Part shown: one piece after another, positions 1-7,648 of the stretch
How the letters are laid out: every line of letters starts with the position of its first letter
How positions within the stretch are numbered: position 1 is the first letter of the stretch
Source of the DNA: Auritidibacter sp. Marseille-P8566
GTDB lineage: Bacteria > Actinomycetota > Actinomycetes > Actinomycetales > Microbacteriaceae
DNA length: 34,970 bases
Direction: 5' to 3'
Assembly (NCBI GenBank): GCA_945860535.1
Contig: CAMAQN010000006.1
Coordinates: 1 to 34,970 of the forward strand
Position numbers and translations under genes: made by a program
Notes under the pieces: generated by a model
What the model was told of the DNA's origin: nothing
Database searches by the model: none
The model's input: only the letters and a program-made list of their open reading frames with translations

Positions 1-156
1 CTTTGGCTGTTGCGTCCGATCACCACAAGCCTGCTAGCTCTGATGCGTTTTGCTATCGGGCCTGAGTCGCCGATTGAGGATGCTGCACTAAGGCGAATTG
101 ACCGTGTTTTGTCCTCTCAAGGGAATGCCGAGCATTCCCAAAAGGTTGACAACTAA
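1..156 (+). CDS. C-terminal end of an unknown protein (partial)
   Basis: Frame 1 is open from the window edge to a TAA at 154-156 and gives 51 residues. They begin with a hydrophobic stretch rich in Leu and Ile (LWLLRPITTSLLAL) and end in a polar, charged tail. The start lies outside the window. It could be the tail of a membrane protein, but the fragment is too short for me to assign a family. A perfect hairpin with a T tract follows at 235-263, consistent with the gene ending a transcription unit before the tRNA. Confidence 0.55.
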   Translation, partial: LWLLRPITTSLLALMRFAIGPESPIEDAALRRIDRVLSSQGNAEHSQKVDN

Positions 157-234
157 GACTTCTTCGAATTCCGCCAAGGACTGCAATCTAAAGGCGGAAG
201 AACCCAAGTTTTACGACTTGGGCCTCCTAAGGAA

Positions 235-263
235 ATGGGCAACCGCAACGGTTGCCCATTTTT
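235..263 (+). terminator. Rho-independent terminator
   Basis: An 11-bp perfect stem (235-245 with 249-259) has a three-base CAA loop, and its 3' arm runs into a T tract. It lies between the upstream partial gene and the tRNA. A second, weaker hairpin (203-209 with 216-222) precedes it. Confidence 0.8.
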
Positions 264-299
264 CTTTGGCGCTAAACTTTTTACGTGCCAAAGGCACAG

Positions 300-372
300 G
301 CCACCCTAGCTCAGTCGGTAGAGCAGCTCCCTCGTAAAGAGCAGGTCAGGAGTTCGATTCTCCTGGGTGGCT
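300..372 (+). tRNA. tRNA-Thr (anticodon CGT)
   Basis: The cloverleaf folds with acceptor stem GCCACCC/GGGTGGC (300-306, 365-371), D stem GCTC/GAGC and T arm AGGAG-TTCGATT-CTCCT. The anticodon loop CTCGTAA has CGT at 333-335, so it reads ACG threonine codons. The last pair of the anticodon stem is a C-A mismatch (330/338). CCA is not encoded. A terminator hairpin follows directly. Confidence 0.93.
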
Positions 373-387
373 CAGCCTTAAAAGTGA

Positions 388-417
388 AAATGCCCCTCCC
401 TTTCGGGAGGGGCATTT
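388..417. terminator. Bidirectional terminator between tRNA-Thr and the PhoX-like gene
   Basis: A 13-bp perfect stem (388-400 with 405-417) with a TTTC loop is flanked by A-rich sequence on the left and T-rich sequence on the right. It can therefore terminate both the tRNA transcript and the convergent minus-strand gene ending at 427. Confidence 0.85.
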
Positions 418-426
418 CCTTTTGGA

Positions 427-2004
427 CTAGTTGTAGATTGCTGCCCAGTCGGATACCTCGAGGACGTAAAGCTGTCCACCCTCGATGATGCTTGCCAATC
501 TGGTTGCTGCGTCTGCAATGTCTGGTCTAGAGATTGCAGGGGTTGCGTGGATCTGTGCGTTCAAGATGTAGTAGCGGCTGTTGTCGCTAGCGCTCTTCTT
601 GAAGAACTTGGTCACATCGGTAACACCGCTGGACTCCTCGTCTTCGGTCATGAATGCTGCCTGACCCTTTTCGAAGTACTGCTGCTTGAACTGTAGAACG
701 GATGCTAGCTGAGCGGTCTTGGTGTTGTAAGCCACTAGACGCGCACGGTGAGCGTTGTTACCTGGATCCTCCTGGATCAACACGTTGCCAAGGTCGTCGA
801 CCTCGATGTTGTCTGGCTTGGATAGGTAAGGAGCCTCAGATCCATCTAGCAGCATGGTTAGTGATGCACCAGCTAGAGGCTTCTTGACGTCCTTGAAGGT
901 TAGCTTCCATAGCGCGCCACCGTCACGCGAGACGGTTGGGGTTGCTGGGTTTGGAGCGGTAGCCTTTGGGTCCTTGTTGGACTGAGTGGTTACGAAGTAG
1001 TACACGTTTGGGTTCTTAGGGTCAAACGCGCCATCTTCAACGCGAGAGAAACCAACGCCCCAGGTCTGTGCGAATTCATTCTGAATAACTCCGTTGCTCT
1101 TCCAGTTAACCTCGTTGAAGGAAACCGGTACGGATACGTTCTTTGAGTAGGAAGCACGGAATGCGGTGTCAGTCTTGATGCCGTTGATTCCCAAAACGTA
1201 GTTCTTACCGTTGTTTAGGCCAGCCTTCTCGAACCATAGACCCTTATTGTTCTTGGTTCCGACATACATCCACAGCTGCGAGGTGATGTCGTTGCCGTCC
1301 TCGCCACCGATTACAACAGTGGTCGCGGTCTTGGTGTTAGCCACCTGGAAGGACTCCCAAGAAGCAAGGCCCAGACGTGGTAGCTGAACTATCTGACCCG
1401 CTTCGTTAGCAGCGAATGCACGTGACTCATCGCCAGCCTCTTCACCGGTTAGGAATACGTTGCCGCTGTAGCCGATGGTGGTCTTGCCAGACTTGTAGGA
1501 AAGTACACCTGCGGCTGCCAGTCCTGCAGAGCAGAAGCGGTTGAATGCGCGGGTGTGCTCAAATGTTGAGGATCGAGCGAAAGCTGGAGCGGTTGGTGCA
1601 GAGGCGTGTAGGCCAGCTGCGTAGTCATACCAGATCACGTCGTTTAGGTGCTCCTTGGCCTCTAGAACCTTGCCGGTTACTGGGTCAACGGTGAAGCGAG
1701 TGATGGTTGAGCCACCGAGTGCGTCACCTGCTGCGCGCGAGACGCTAGGTGCCGCAGCCTGTGAGATCTCGTGGTTCATTAGGATCTGAAGCTTGCCGCC
1801 CTGGATGTAAGCACCCATGCCGTCTGGGATACCTGGGACTACCCAGCTACCGCCGTAGGTGTTACCAGATGTTGCAAGCACCGAAAGCTTTGCGGTTGCT
1901 TTTAGGGACTCTAGGTAAATCGGCTCGGTTGAGTTTGCCGAAGCTGGGATGCTCATACCTAAAATTGCTGCCGGGATTAGCGACAAAGCAATGTATTTAC
2001 GCAT
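427..2004 (-). CDS. Secreted PhoX/DUF839-type protein (putative alkaline phosphatase family)
   Basis: This 525-residue protein starts with a Sec-type signal peptide (MRKY, hydrophobic core, cleavage after about ASA at residues 21-23). The mature part has features expected of the PhoX/DUF839 beta-propeller family: a NHE motif near residue 77, TGEEAGDE near 187, an acidic EDGAFDPKNP segment near 320, KPDNIEVDDLG near 395 and MTEDEESSG near 455. PhoX enzymes are extracellular, calcium- and iron-dependent phosphomonoesterases normally exported by Tat. Here no twin arginine is seen in the signal. An AAGGAG Shine-Dalgarno lies just upstream of the ATG. The gene stands alone, convergent with tRNA-Thr and divergent from the DUF1801 gene. 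Phosphatase activity is inferred from family only; other DUF839 members have no tested activity. Confidence 0.8.
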   Translation of the reverse strand: MRKYIALSLIPAAILGMSIPASANSTEPIYLESLKATAKLSVLATSGNTYGGSWVVPGIPDGMGAYIQGGKLQILMNHEISQAAAPSVSRAAGDALGGSTITRFTVDPVTGKVLEAKEHLNDVIWYDYAAGLHASAPTAPAFARSSTFEHTRAFNRFCSAGLAAAGVLSYKSGKTTIGYSGNVFLTGEEAGDESRAFAANEAGQIVQLPRLGLASWESFQVANTKTATTVVIGGEDGNDITSQLWMYVGTKNNKGLWFEKAGLNNGKNYVLGINGIKTDTAFRASYSKNVSVPVSFNEVNWKSNGVIQNEFAQTWGVGFSRVEDGAFDPKNPNVYYFVTTQSNKDPKATAPNPATPTVSRDGGALWKLTFKDVKKPLAGASLTMLLDGSEAPYLSKPDNIEVDDLGNVLIQEDPGNNAHRARLVAYNTKTAQLASVLQFKQQYFEKGQAAFMTEDEESSGVTDVTKFFKKSASDNSRYYILNAQIHATPAISRPDIADAATRLASIIEGGQLYVLEVSDWAAIYN

Positions 2005-2116
2005 TTGTTCTCCTTATTGATGGACGTTTGGAGAAACTATCGATTAGCAAAGCAAACTTTCTTGAGATAAATGGTGAACAATCGACGCTGCAACGGTTTC
2101 TTAAAGATGAAATCCC

Positions 2117-2137
2117 AAGAACTCCCTGAGAGTTCTT
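2117..2137. repeat. Inverted repeat in the divergent intergenic region
   Basis: Perfect 8-base arms AAGAACTC and GAGTTCTT are separated by five bases. The repeat lies between the minus-strand PhoX-like gene and the plus-strand DUF1801 gene (2005-2204). No T run follows, so an operator is as likely as an RNA hairpin. The binding protein is unknown. Confidence 0.4.
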
Positions 2138-2204
2138 ACCGGAAAACGCAGAACTCTGAGCCCCATAAACTTGGAGCAAGATTTAGTTTTGAAAGGGAAG
2201 AGCC

Positions 2205-2612
2205 GTGCCTACTTTCAGCGATGCCGAAAAAGCCGCCATGCAGGAAAGAGCTCGCGAGCAGCGCGAATTCAAAAAGCTTTCCGGCGACGAGCAGGTTAGC
2301 CGCAAGATTTCCGAGATGAACCCTCAAGAAAAGAAACTTGCCCAGGGGATTCATGATCTTGTGTTGTCTATTGAACCGAAGCTCAAACCTCAGACTTGGT
2401 ATGGGATGCCTGCCTATTACCTCGATGGCAAAGTGGTTTGCTTCTTCCAGGCCGGTTCGAAGTTTGAATCTCGCTACTCAACTTTTGGGTTCCAAGAGGC
2501 AGCCAAGCTGGATGACGGTCAGATGTTCGCAACCAGTTTCGCGGTTTTGGATTTCACTCCAGCGGTCGCAGATCAGATCTCAAAACTCGTGCGCAAGGCA
2601 GTGGGTCAGTAG
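2205..2612 (+). CDS. DUF1801 (YdhG/YjbR-like) family protein
   Basis: This 135-residue protein starts at a GTG preceded by GAAAGGGAAG at 2191-2200. After a charged helical N-terminus (to about residue 45) it carries a DUF1801-like domain with the hallmark PxxxxxxWYGMPAY segment around residues 62-72, followed by alternating strands (KVVCFFQAG, YSTFGF). Family members are small cytoplasmic proteins such as B. subtilis YdhG, described as an iron chaperone; the function here is not established. Its stop codon directly abuts the stop of the convergent sucrose phosphorylase gene, with no room for a separate terminator. Confidence 0.75.
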   Translation: MPTFSDAEKAAMQERAREQREFKKLSGDEQVSRKISEMNPQEKKLAQGIHDLVLSIEPKLKPQTWYGMPAYYLDGKVVCFFQAGSKFESRYSTFGFQEAAKLDDGQMFATSFAVLDFTPAVADQISKLVRKAVGQ

Positions 2613-4079
2613 CTAAAAGCTTCCCAGTTTGGCAACAGTTTTGAAGTTGCGTTCACCACCTGGTGATTGGTGAATCAAGCTAAAGCTAGGTGCTCCAACA
2701 GTGGTTGAAAATTCAAAGTGGAGCTCTTCGCTTGCGCCACTCCAGCTCATTGAAAGTCTGTCTGAACCCAACACTTGCCAGGAGAAGTTGCCTTCGAATG
2801 CACTGGATCTGCGGATTCTCGCCATTGCAATAATCGCCTGGGTTACCTCGCTCTTGAGCGCTTGATCAATCTCTGCAGGGGTGTAGTTGTGACGGTTAGT
2901 GTCGCGACCCTGGGCAGTTTTTGCGAACAGCTCTTTGTCGTCCATCCCGTTGAACAGGCCGACGTAGTAAACCTGTGGTTCTCCCGGCAGTAAGAACTGA
3001 ACCATGCGGGAGATTACGTATGCGGTGTCATTAGCCAAGATGTTTGGCAAGGTGGCATTGATCTGGTGAGGCAGGTCAAACCACTGCGGAATCACGCTTG
3101 CAATTGCAGAGTGGCCGCCTGTGTTCTCCTCGGCCTTTTTGAAGATAAAGGCCATCTCATCTTGGGTTATAAGTCCTGGACGACCACCAATTGGACCGCC
3201 GTCGATTACGCCGTAACCATCATGGGTATCTAGCACGTTTAGGCAGTTGTCCGGGCGAATCTTGAACCAGTTGTCCAATCGGTCAACGCTGCCGGTAAAG
3301 AACGAGTGCAACAGCAGTGGCGCAGTTTGGAAGTCGTATATCAAGTCAACCAGCGGTGCGATGTCCAACTGCTGGGTGTAGTGAGCGTGAACCTCAACTA
3401 AAACGCGCATGCCGTAACCGTGGATCTTCTCGGTCAGCTCCTTTACGAATTCCAAGGTTTCAGGGGTCATAAACGAATCTGTGCCCGGAGTCTTTACGGC
3501 ATAGCCAATTGCATCGAGGCGAACCACCTTTACGCCACCGGACTTTAGAGCCTTCAGTACTCGATCCAAGTAGTCCTGACCAGCTGGGTGGTTGATGTCA
3601 ATATCGACTTGAGAGGGCATGAACGTGGTCCATACCAATCTGCGCTCACCGGCAACGTTGTATGCGGTGAAGGGGAAGCCGGGCCTTGGGCGGTAGAAGG
3701 AAGTAATTCCCTCTTCAGTTCCACCATTCGGGAACACCACGTCGTAGGTGAGGAACATGCCGGCAAACTCTGAGGCGTCGCCTTTTTCCTGCCAGTCCAA
3801 AAACTCAGGTGAGAGGTAGGAGGCGTGGTTCACAATCAGGTCAGCAGTGAGCTCGTGAGTTTCTGAGATCCGCTTGAAGTCAGTCCAATTACCAAGACGA
3901 GGATCAACAATGCTGTGGTCAATTGGATCAAAGCCGGCATCATCACCGTCGTAAGGGTGGAAGAACGGAAGCACGTGAATGCCGCTGAAGTCTTTTAGTG
4001 GACCCGCAAGCAGCTTCTCAATCTCGGAAAGGCTTCCTCCCACGCGCTCGGCGTAAACGAGAATGCTAGCGCTCGACAT
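2613..4079 (-). CDS. Sucrose phosphorylase (GH13_18)
   Basis: This 488-residue cytoplasmic enzyme converts sucrose and phosphate to glucose 1-phosphate and fructose. The GH13 catalytic residues are in place: nucleophile D189 in VRLDAIGYAVK, acid/base E229 in VLVEVHAHY and transition-state D287 in LDTHDGYG. The AGFDPIDH and YRPRPGFPFT segments closely match the well-known Bifidobacterium enzyme, and the length is normal for the family. GH13_18 also contains sucrose 6'-phosphate and glucosylglycerate phosphorylases, so the acceptor specificity is inferred. The ATG has a strong AGGAGGAACC Shine-Dalgarno. It is monocistronic, with no transporter or kinase beside it. A perfect LacI-type palindrome lies about 60 bases upstream of the start, suggesting sugar-responsive control. 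Confidence 0.87.
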   Translation of the reverse strand: MSSASILVYAERVGGSLSEIEKLLAGPLKDFSGIHVLPFFHPYDGDDAGFDPIDHSIVDPRLGNWTDFKRISETHELTADLIVNHASYLSPEFLDWQEKGDASEFAGMFLTYDVVFPNGGTEEGITSFYRPRPGFPFTAYNVAGERRLVWTTFMPSQVDIDINHPAGQDYLDRVLKALKSGGVKVVRLDAIGYAVKTPGTDSFMTPETLEFVKELTEKIHGYGMRVLVEVHAHYTQQLDIAPLVDLIYDFQTAPLLLHSFFTGSVDRLDNWFKIRPDNCLNVLDTHDGYGVIDGGPIGGRPGLITQDEMAFIFKKAEENTGGHSAIASVIPQWFDLPHQINATLPNILANDTAYVISRMVQFLLPGEPQVYYVGLFNGMDDKELFAKTAQGRDTNRHNYTPAEIDQALKSEVTQAIIAMARIRRSSAFEGNFSWQVLGSDRLSMSWSGASEELHFEFSTTVGAPSFSLIHQSPGGERNFKTVAKLGSF

Positions 4080-4140
4080 GGGTTCCTCCTGTAAGCGATT
4101 GCGGTACTTATTTACACCAATAGTAGTGAGACAAACGGGG

Positions 4141-4158
4141 GTAAACGCAAGCGTTTAC
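4141..4158. promoter_or_regulatory. LacI-type operator upstream of sucrose phosphorylase
   Basis: GTAAACGCAAGCGTTTAC has perfect 8-base arms around AA, the usual shape of LacI-family operators. It lies in the 87-base gap between the DCC-family gene and the sucrose phosphorylase gene. No T run follows on either side, so it is not a typical terminator. The sequence differs from the three arabinose-locus operators, implying a different regulator that is not in this window. Confidence 0.65.
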
Positions 4159-4166
4159 AAACCTCG

Positions 4167-4532
4167 TTATCTGCCATCAATCGCACATGCGGGTGTGCCA
4201 CCAGGCAAGCGATGACGGTTTTTTGCAACCCAGTGGTAAACCACAAAAGCAACGCTGGTGACCACCGGCCACTTCAGAGCGTAACCGGCCATCGACCAAA
4301 TGGTTTTGGAATCAATGAGACCCTGCGCAATTGCTAGGTGTCCAGACTGGATGCCTCGGTCGCCAACGTACTGCACGGCTTGTTCGCAGTCAGTTAGCTT
4401 CAAGCCCAAGGCGGCCAGATCAGAGCGCTGGTAGGGAGCGGTCGCAATGCGATTTTTGGTCATGCGAACAAAGGCACGAGCGCTCGAGGAGCAGAACTTG
4501 CAGTCACCGTCGAAGATCAACATCACACTCAA
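4167..4532 (-). CDS. DCC-family (DUF393) putative thiol-disulfide oxidoreductase
   Basis: This protein of about 121 residues has the family signature FDGDCKFC at residues 7-14, that is, the DxxCxxC-type motif after a first beta strand. It also has the QYVGDRGIQSGHLAI strand-helix and a hydrophobic C-terminal half (residues about 78-100). It ends in RLPGG, followed by ACAI, typical of DCC proteins. The start is uncertain: TTG at 4532, GTG at 4526 or ATG at 4523, with no clear Shine-Dalgarno. It lies on the same strand as, and upstream of, sucrose phosphorylase, but the operator between them argues for separate promoters. Substrates of the family are poorly known. Confidence 0.75.
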   Translation of the reverse strand: MSVMLIFDGDCKFCSSSARAFVRMTKNRIATAPYQRSDLAALGLKLTDCEQAVQYVGDRGIQSGHLAIAQGLIDSKTIWSMAGYALKWPVVTSVAFVVYHWVAKNRHRLPGGTPACAIDGR

Positions 4533-4683
4533 GTCAACCAGCGAACACCCCAGCTATTTCCAGAATCTGGTTTCGATACTTGCCAAACCGCTCCAAGAAA
4601 GGCGTAAAGTTGCATGGTGAATTCCGAGCTGGCTAACTCAGCGCATTGCGTGGCTTTGTCACACACCCAGACCTCATTGGCTG

Positions 4684-6060
4684 GTGAGTGATTTGAAGAA
4701 GCAGATTCACCCTTCCAGGCTTATTGTTCTTGCTTTTATGGGCGTAGTGGCACTGGGCACTGTTCTGCTGATGATGCCGTTTACTTCGGTCAGTGGCACT
4801 TCAACAAGTTTTGCTGACGCCCTGTTCACTTCGGCAAGTGCAGTGACGGTTACCGGTTTGGCATCGGTTGACACCGCGCTGCACTGGAATATCTATGGTC
4901 ATTTCGTTATCGCCCTGCTGATTCAAATCGGTGGATTTGGAATTGTTGGTTTTGCAACCCTGCTCGGTTACCTAGTTGACGGCCGCATTTCTCTGAGCAG
5001 TCGAGCATCTGCGAGGGCAGAAGCCACCGTCAGCGGTAACCCAGATGTTCGCAAGCTGATCACCAGCATCTTGAAGATGATGTTGTTCTTTGAAGCATTG
5101 CTATTCGTTTTCTTGTTTTATCGATTTTTCACCGAGTATGGCTATGACTTCCAAGGTGCGGTTGGCCACGGCGCATTCCACGCAATCTCTGCCTTTAACA
5201 ATGCCGGTTTTGCGCTCTACAGTGACAGTTTGATGGGATTTGCGCGAGACAGCTGGATCATCATCCCGATCTTTGTTGGTGCCTTCATGGGATCGCTTGG
5301 ATTCCCTGTGTTGGCGGAGGGCTGGGATCGAATCAAGAATTCCACAAACAAGATCTTGGGTCGCAAGTATGTGTTCCTGCCGGTTCAGTGGTCTTTGAAC
5401 TCCCGCATCATTCTTTGGGCATCGCTGGTGTTGGTGGTAGGTGGAACTGCCTATGTTGCAATTCTGGAGTGGAATAACCCAAGGACACTTGGGCCGCTGG
5501 ACCCATTTACAAAGATTCTTGATTCGATATTCGCTGCGATTATGCCTAGAACCGCAGGCTTCAATGCTCAAGACATAACCGCCATGCACCCTTCCACCTG
5601 GCTGGGTATGGATCTATTGATGTTTATCGGTGGTGGCTCAGCATCGACTGCAGGCGGAATCAAGATTGGAACCGCAGTGGTTTTGGCCTACATCGTTTTC
5701 ACTGAGATCCGCGGTGAGACTGCGGTCAACATCGGTAACCGCAGATTGCCAAGATCTATCCAGCGCCAAGCTCTTACCATCGTTGGCCTAACCGCATCGG
5801 TGTCGGCATTTGCAATTGTGATTATGCGCCTAACCACTGAGTTCCCGCTGGACATGATTATTTTTGATGTGCTGTCGGCAGTTTGCACCGTGGGATTGTC
5901 AACCGGTGTCACCTTGGACATGCACGATCCAGGCAAGGTCATGTTCGCGATTTTGATGTTTATCGGCCGTGTTGGACCGGTGTCGATGGCAACAGCTTTG
6001 GCGCTTAGAAAAGTTAAGCGTCACTTTGAATATCCAAAAGAGAGCCCACTTATCGGGTAG
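4684..6060 (+). CDS. ktrB: Potassium uptake channel subunit KtrB (TrkH/KtrB/HKT superfamily)
   Basis: This 458-residue integral membrane protein has the four-fold M1-pore-M2 layout. The selectivity-filter glycine segments are visible as VTVTGL, NNAGF, RTAGFN and TVGLSTG, one per repeat. The length matches KtrB rather than the longer TrkH. It mediates potassium entry gated by its cytoplasmic RCK partner, which is encoded 30 bases downstream. The start is GTG at 4684; I see no good Shine-Dalgarno there, so the first residues are uncertain. It is divergent from the DCC-family gene. Confidence 0.9.
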   Translation: MSDLKKQIHPSRLIVLAFMGVVALGTVLLMMPFTSVSGTSTSFADALFTSASAVTVTGLASVDTALHWNIYGHFVIALLIQIGGFGIVGFATLLGYLVDGRISLSSRASARAEATVSGNPDVRKLITSILKMMLFFEALLFVFLFYRFFTEYGYDFQGAVGHGAFHAISAFNNAGFALYSDSLMGFARDSWIIIPIFVGAFMGSLGFPVLAEGWDRIKNSTNKILGRKYVFLPVQWSLNSRIILWASLVLVVGGTAYVAILEWNNPRTLGPLDPFTKILDSIFAAIMPRTAGFNAQDITAMHPSTWLGMDLLMFIGGGSASTAGGIKIGTAVVLAYIVFTEIRGETAVNIGNRRLPRSIQRQALTIVGLTASVSAFAIVIMRLTTEFPLDMIIFDVLSAVCTVGLSTGVTLDMHDPGKVMFAILMFIGRVGPVSMATALALRKVKRHFEYPKESPLIG

Positions 6061-6090
6061 TGGTACCCAATAAATAGAAAGAAGCTAGAA

Positions 6091-6774
6091 ATGGGAAACA
6101 GTAAGCCAAAGGTGAAGCGCAGATTCCACACCGCAAACGTGGCGGTTATCGGTTTGGGCCGGTTCGGCTCCGCGCTGGCGACCGAATTGGTGAATTCTGG
6201 TCATCAGGTTTTGGGAATTGATAGCGATGATCGCATCGTTCAGCACCTGGCCCCAACGCTTACCCACGTGGTTTCCGCTGACACCACTGACGAGGAGAAC
6301 CTTCGCGAACTTGGCATTGCGGAGATGGACAGTGCTGTTGTTGCCATCGGTGCTGACCTAGAGGCCTCCATTCTGACCGCGTCTCTGCTGCTGCAGATCG
6401 GAGTTAAGCAGGTTTGGGCCAAGGCTAACTCGGCATCTCACGGCCGCATCCTGACTCAAATTGGTGTCCACCACGTGATCTTCCCTGAGTATGAGATGGG
6501 TCGAAGAGTTGCCCACCAGGTTTCGGGTGAGTCCCTGGATTACGTCCACATCGATGAGGACTTCGTAATGGTGAAGACCTACGTTCCAGTCGTTTTTGAG
6601 GGCCAGCCGCTCTCGGAGGCGAAGATTCGTGCCAGCTATGGCGTCACAGTGGTCGCTGTGAACGATGGTTCCGGCTACAAGCCAGCCTTCCCAGATACCG
6701 TGCTGCGCAAGGGAAACACCATCGTTATTGCAGGACCAAAGGGTCCACTAGACCAGTTCTGCCAGCTGGACTAA
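6091..6774 (+). CDS. ktrA: KtrA-type RCK regulatory subunit of potassium uptake
   Basis: This 227-residue cytoplasmic protein has an N-terminal RCK/TrkA-N Rossmann domain with the nucleotide motif VIGLGRFGSALA (about residues 14-25) and the acidic strand end VLGIDSDD. A TrkA-C domain follows from about residue 150 (VKTYVPVVFEGQPL through RKGNTIVIAG). It binds NAD(H) or ATP/ADP and gates KtrB. A GAAAGAAG Shine-Dalgarno precedes the ATG. The 30-base gap from ktrB indicates co-transcription. Confidence 0.9.
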   Translation: MGNSKPKVKRRFHTANVAVIGLGRFGSALATELVNSGHQVLGIDSDDRIVQHLAPTLTHVVSADTTDEENLRELGIAEMDSAVVAIGADLEASILTASLLLQIGVKQVWAKANSASHGRILTQIGVHHVIFPEYEMGRRVAHQVSGESLDYVHIDEDFVMVKTYVPVVFEGQPLSEAKIRASYGVTVVAVNDGSGYKPAFPDTVLRKGNTIVIAGPKGPLDQFCQLD

Positions 6775-6781
6775 TCGCAAA

Positions 6782-7144
6782 TTGAGAACCACCATTTTTT
6801 GGATTGCCCAGTCGATCTTGCTCGCTGGATTCCAGTACCTCTACCATCCAAGCTTGAGCTTGGCATTCATTGGGCTTTTGCTGATGCTTGGACTCGTGCT
6901 GCTCTCAACCTGGAGTGCTAGGCGCAGTGCTAGAGGTGCTCGCGGAATCGTTATTGGTCTGATTGTGGCCGGAGTCTCCGGGTTCATGTTCTCTAAAGCC
7001 ATGGATGTGGTTTATTCGCTGCTTTCAGCTCCAGAGGGTTTGAGATTCACAGTGACCTTCGAGTCGCTTTTTGCAGCGCTATGGATCGGGGTTTCTTCGC
7101 TAGTTGCTAGAGCGTGGCTTCCTAGGACGCAAATACAGGAATAG
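6782..7144 (+). CDS. Small membrane protein of unknown function
   Basis: The predicted product is 120 residues with about four hydrophobic segments (residues about 5-20, 25-43, 57-73 and 92-110) and a basic loop RRSARGAR. I do not recognise a family. The start is a TTG seven bases after the ktrA stop, without a clear Shine-Dalgarno, so expression may depend on coupling to ktrA. Its last 45 bases overlap the end of the convergent CopC-like gene, so one of the two 3' ends may be slightly mis-drawn by reading frames alone. Confidence 0.6.
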   Translation: MRTTIFWIAQSILLAGFQYLYHPSLSLAFIGLLLMLGLVLLSTWSARRSARGARGIVIGLIVAGVSGFMFSKAMDVVYSLLSAPEGLRFTVTFESLFAALWIGVSSLVARAWLPRTQIQE

Positions 7145-7624
7145 TCCGGCAGCTGCCAGCCCCAAAGAGCCAAAGAGTAGCCAGTAGTTGGCTGGCTCTT
7201 GCGGAGCCGGCGCAGAAGTTGCAATTAGGCAAGGCTCGATGTTTGCGCTTGCGATATAAGCAGAAGTGTTTAGCAGCTCAAAGCTGTAACTGCCCTCAAT
7301 AGGGTGCCCATCGGAAGAAACCACTCTCCAGGCAACTGTGTAGTTTCCAGCCTGGTCTAGATCGGTTTGTGCGGTTGCCAAAGTGCCAGAGAGATCAGCG
7401 CAGGTTGCAGTCGCAGGGTTGCCATCGGGTCCGGTGACAATAATTTCCGCACCGCTTCCAAGGTCCAATAGTTCATTTGAGAAGTCGAGTTTGATCTCAA
7501 CAAGGCCCGCTTCGACCTGAGAACCAGGCGCTGGGATCTGATCTATAACGTCATCGTGAGCGGTGGCACTAGGTCCAACCAGCAGTGAAACGAGCAATCC
7601 AAGGCCAATCAAGTTAAGCTTCAT
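7100..7624 (-). CDS. CopC-domain protein with C-terminal membrane anchor
   Basis: This 174-residue protein has a signal peptide ending at about TA22, leaving His23 as the first mature residue (HDDVIDQIPAPGS), as in CopC copper ligands. The domain continues with VEIKLDFS and ends with the second conserved His in SSDGHPIEGSYSF, about residues 104-116. A Pro/Ala linker, one transmembrane helix (about 148-165) and a basic tail RPRKPR follow. CopC-like domains bind copper outside the membrane. No CopD-type permease is adjacent. It is divergent from dacB with only 24 bases between start codons. Confidence 0.8.
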   Translation of the reverse strand: MKLNLIGLGLLVSLLVGPSATAHDDVIDQIPAPGSQVEAGLVEIKLDFSNELLDLGSGAEIIVTGPDGNPATATCADLSGTLATAQTDLDQAGNYTVAWRVVSSDGHPIEGSYSFELLNTSAYIASANIEPCLIATSAPAPQEPANYWLLFGSLGLAAAGLFLYLRPRKPRSSN

Positions 7625-7648
7625 GGGTAAAAGCGTAAGGCAGGTTCA

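Noticed and set aside
285-488. 67-codon frame across tRNA-Thr
   Set aside because: It overlaps the tRNA, its terminator and the end of the PhoX-like gene.
2073-2079. Pho box upstream of the PhoX-like gene
   Set aside because: Only one GTTCACC half is clear; the required second direct repeat about 11 bases away is not recognisable, so I did not list it as a feature.
4141-4158. Palindrome as a terminator of the DCC-family gene
   Set aside because: The two-base loop is too small for a stable RNA hairpin and no T run follows on either strand.
5101-5589. 162-codon minus-strand frame inside ktrB
   Set aside because: It lies entirely in antisense to a well-supported membrane protein gene, has no Shine-Dalgarno and no recognisable domain.
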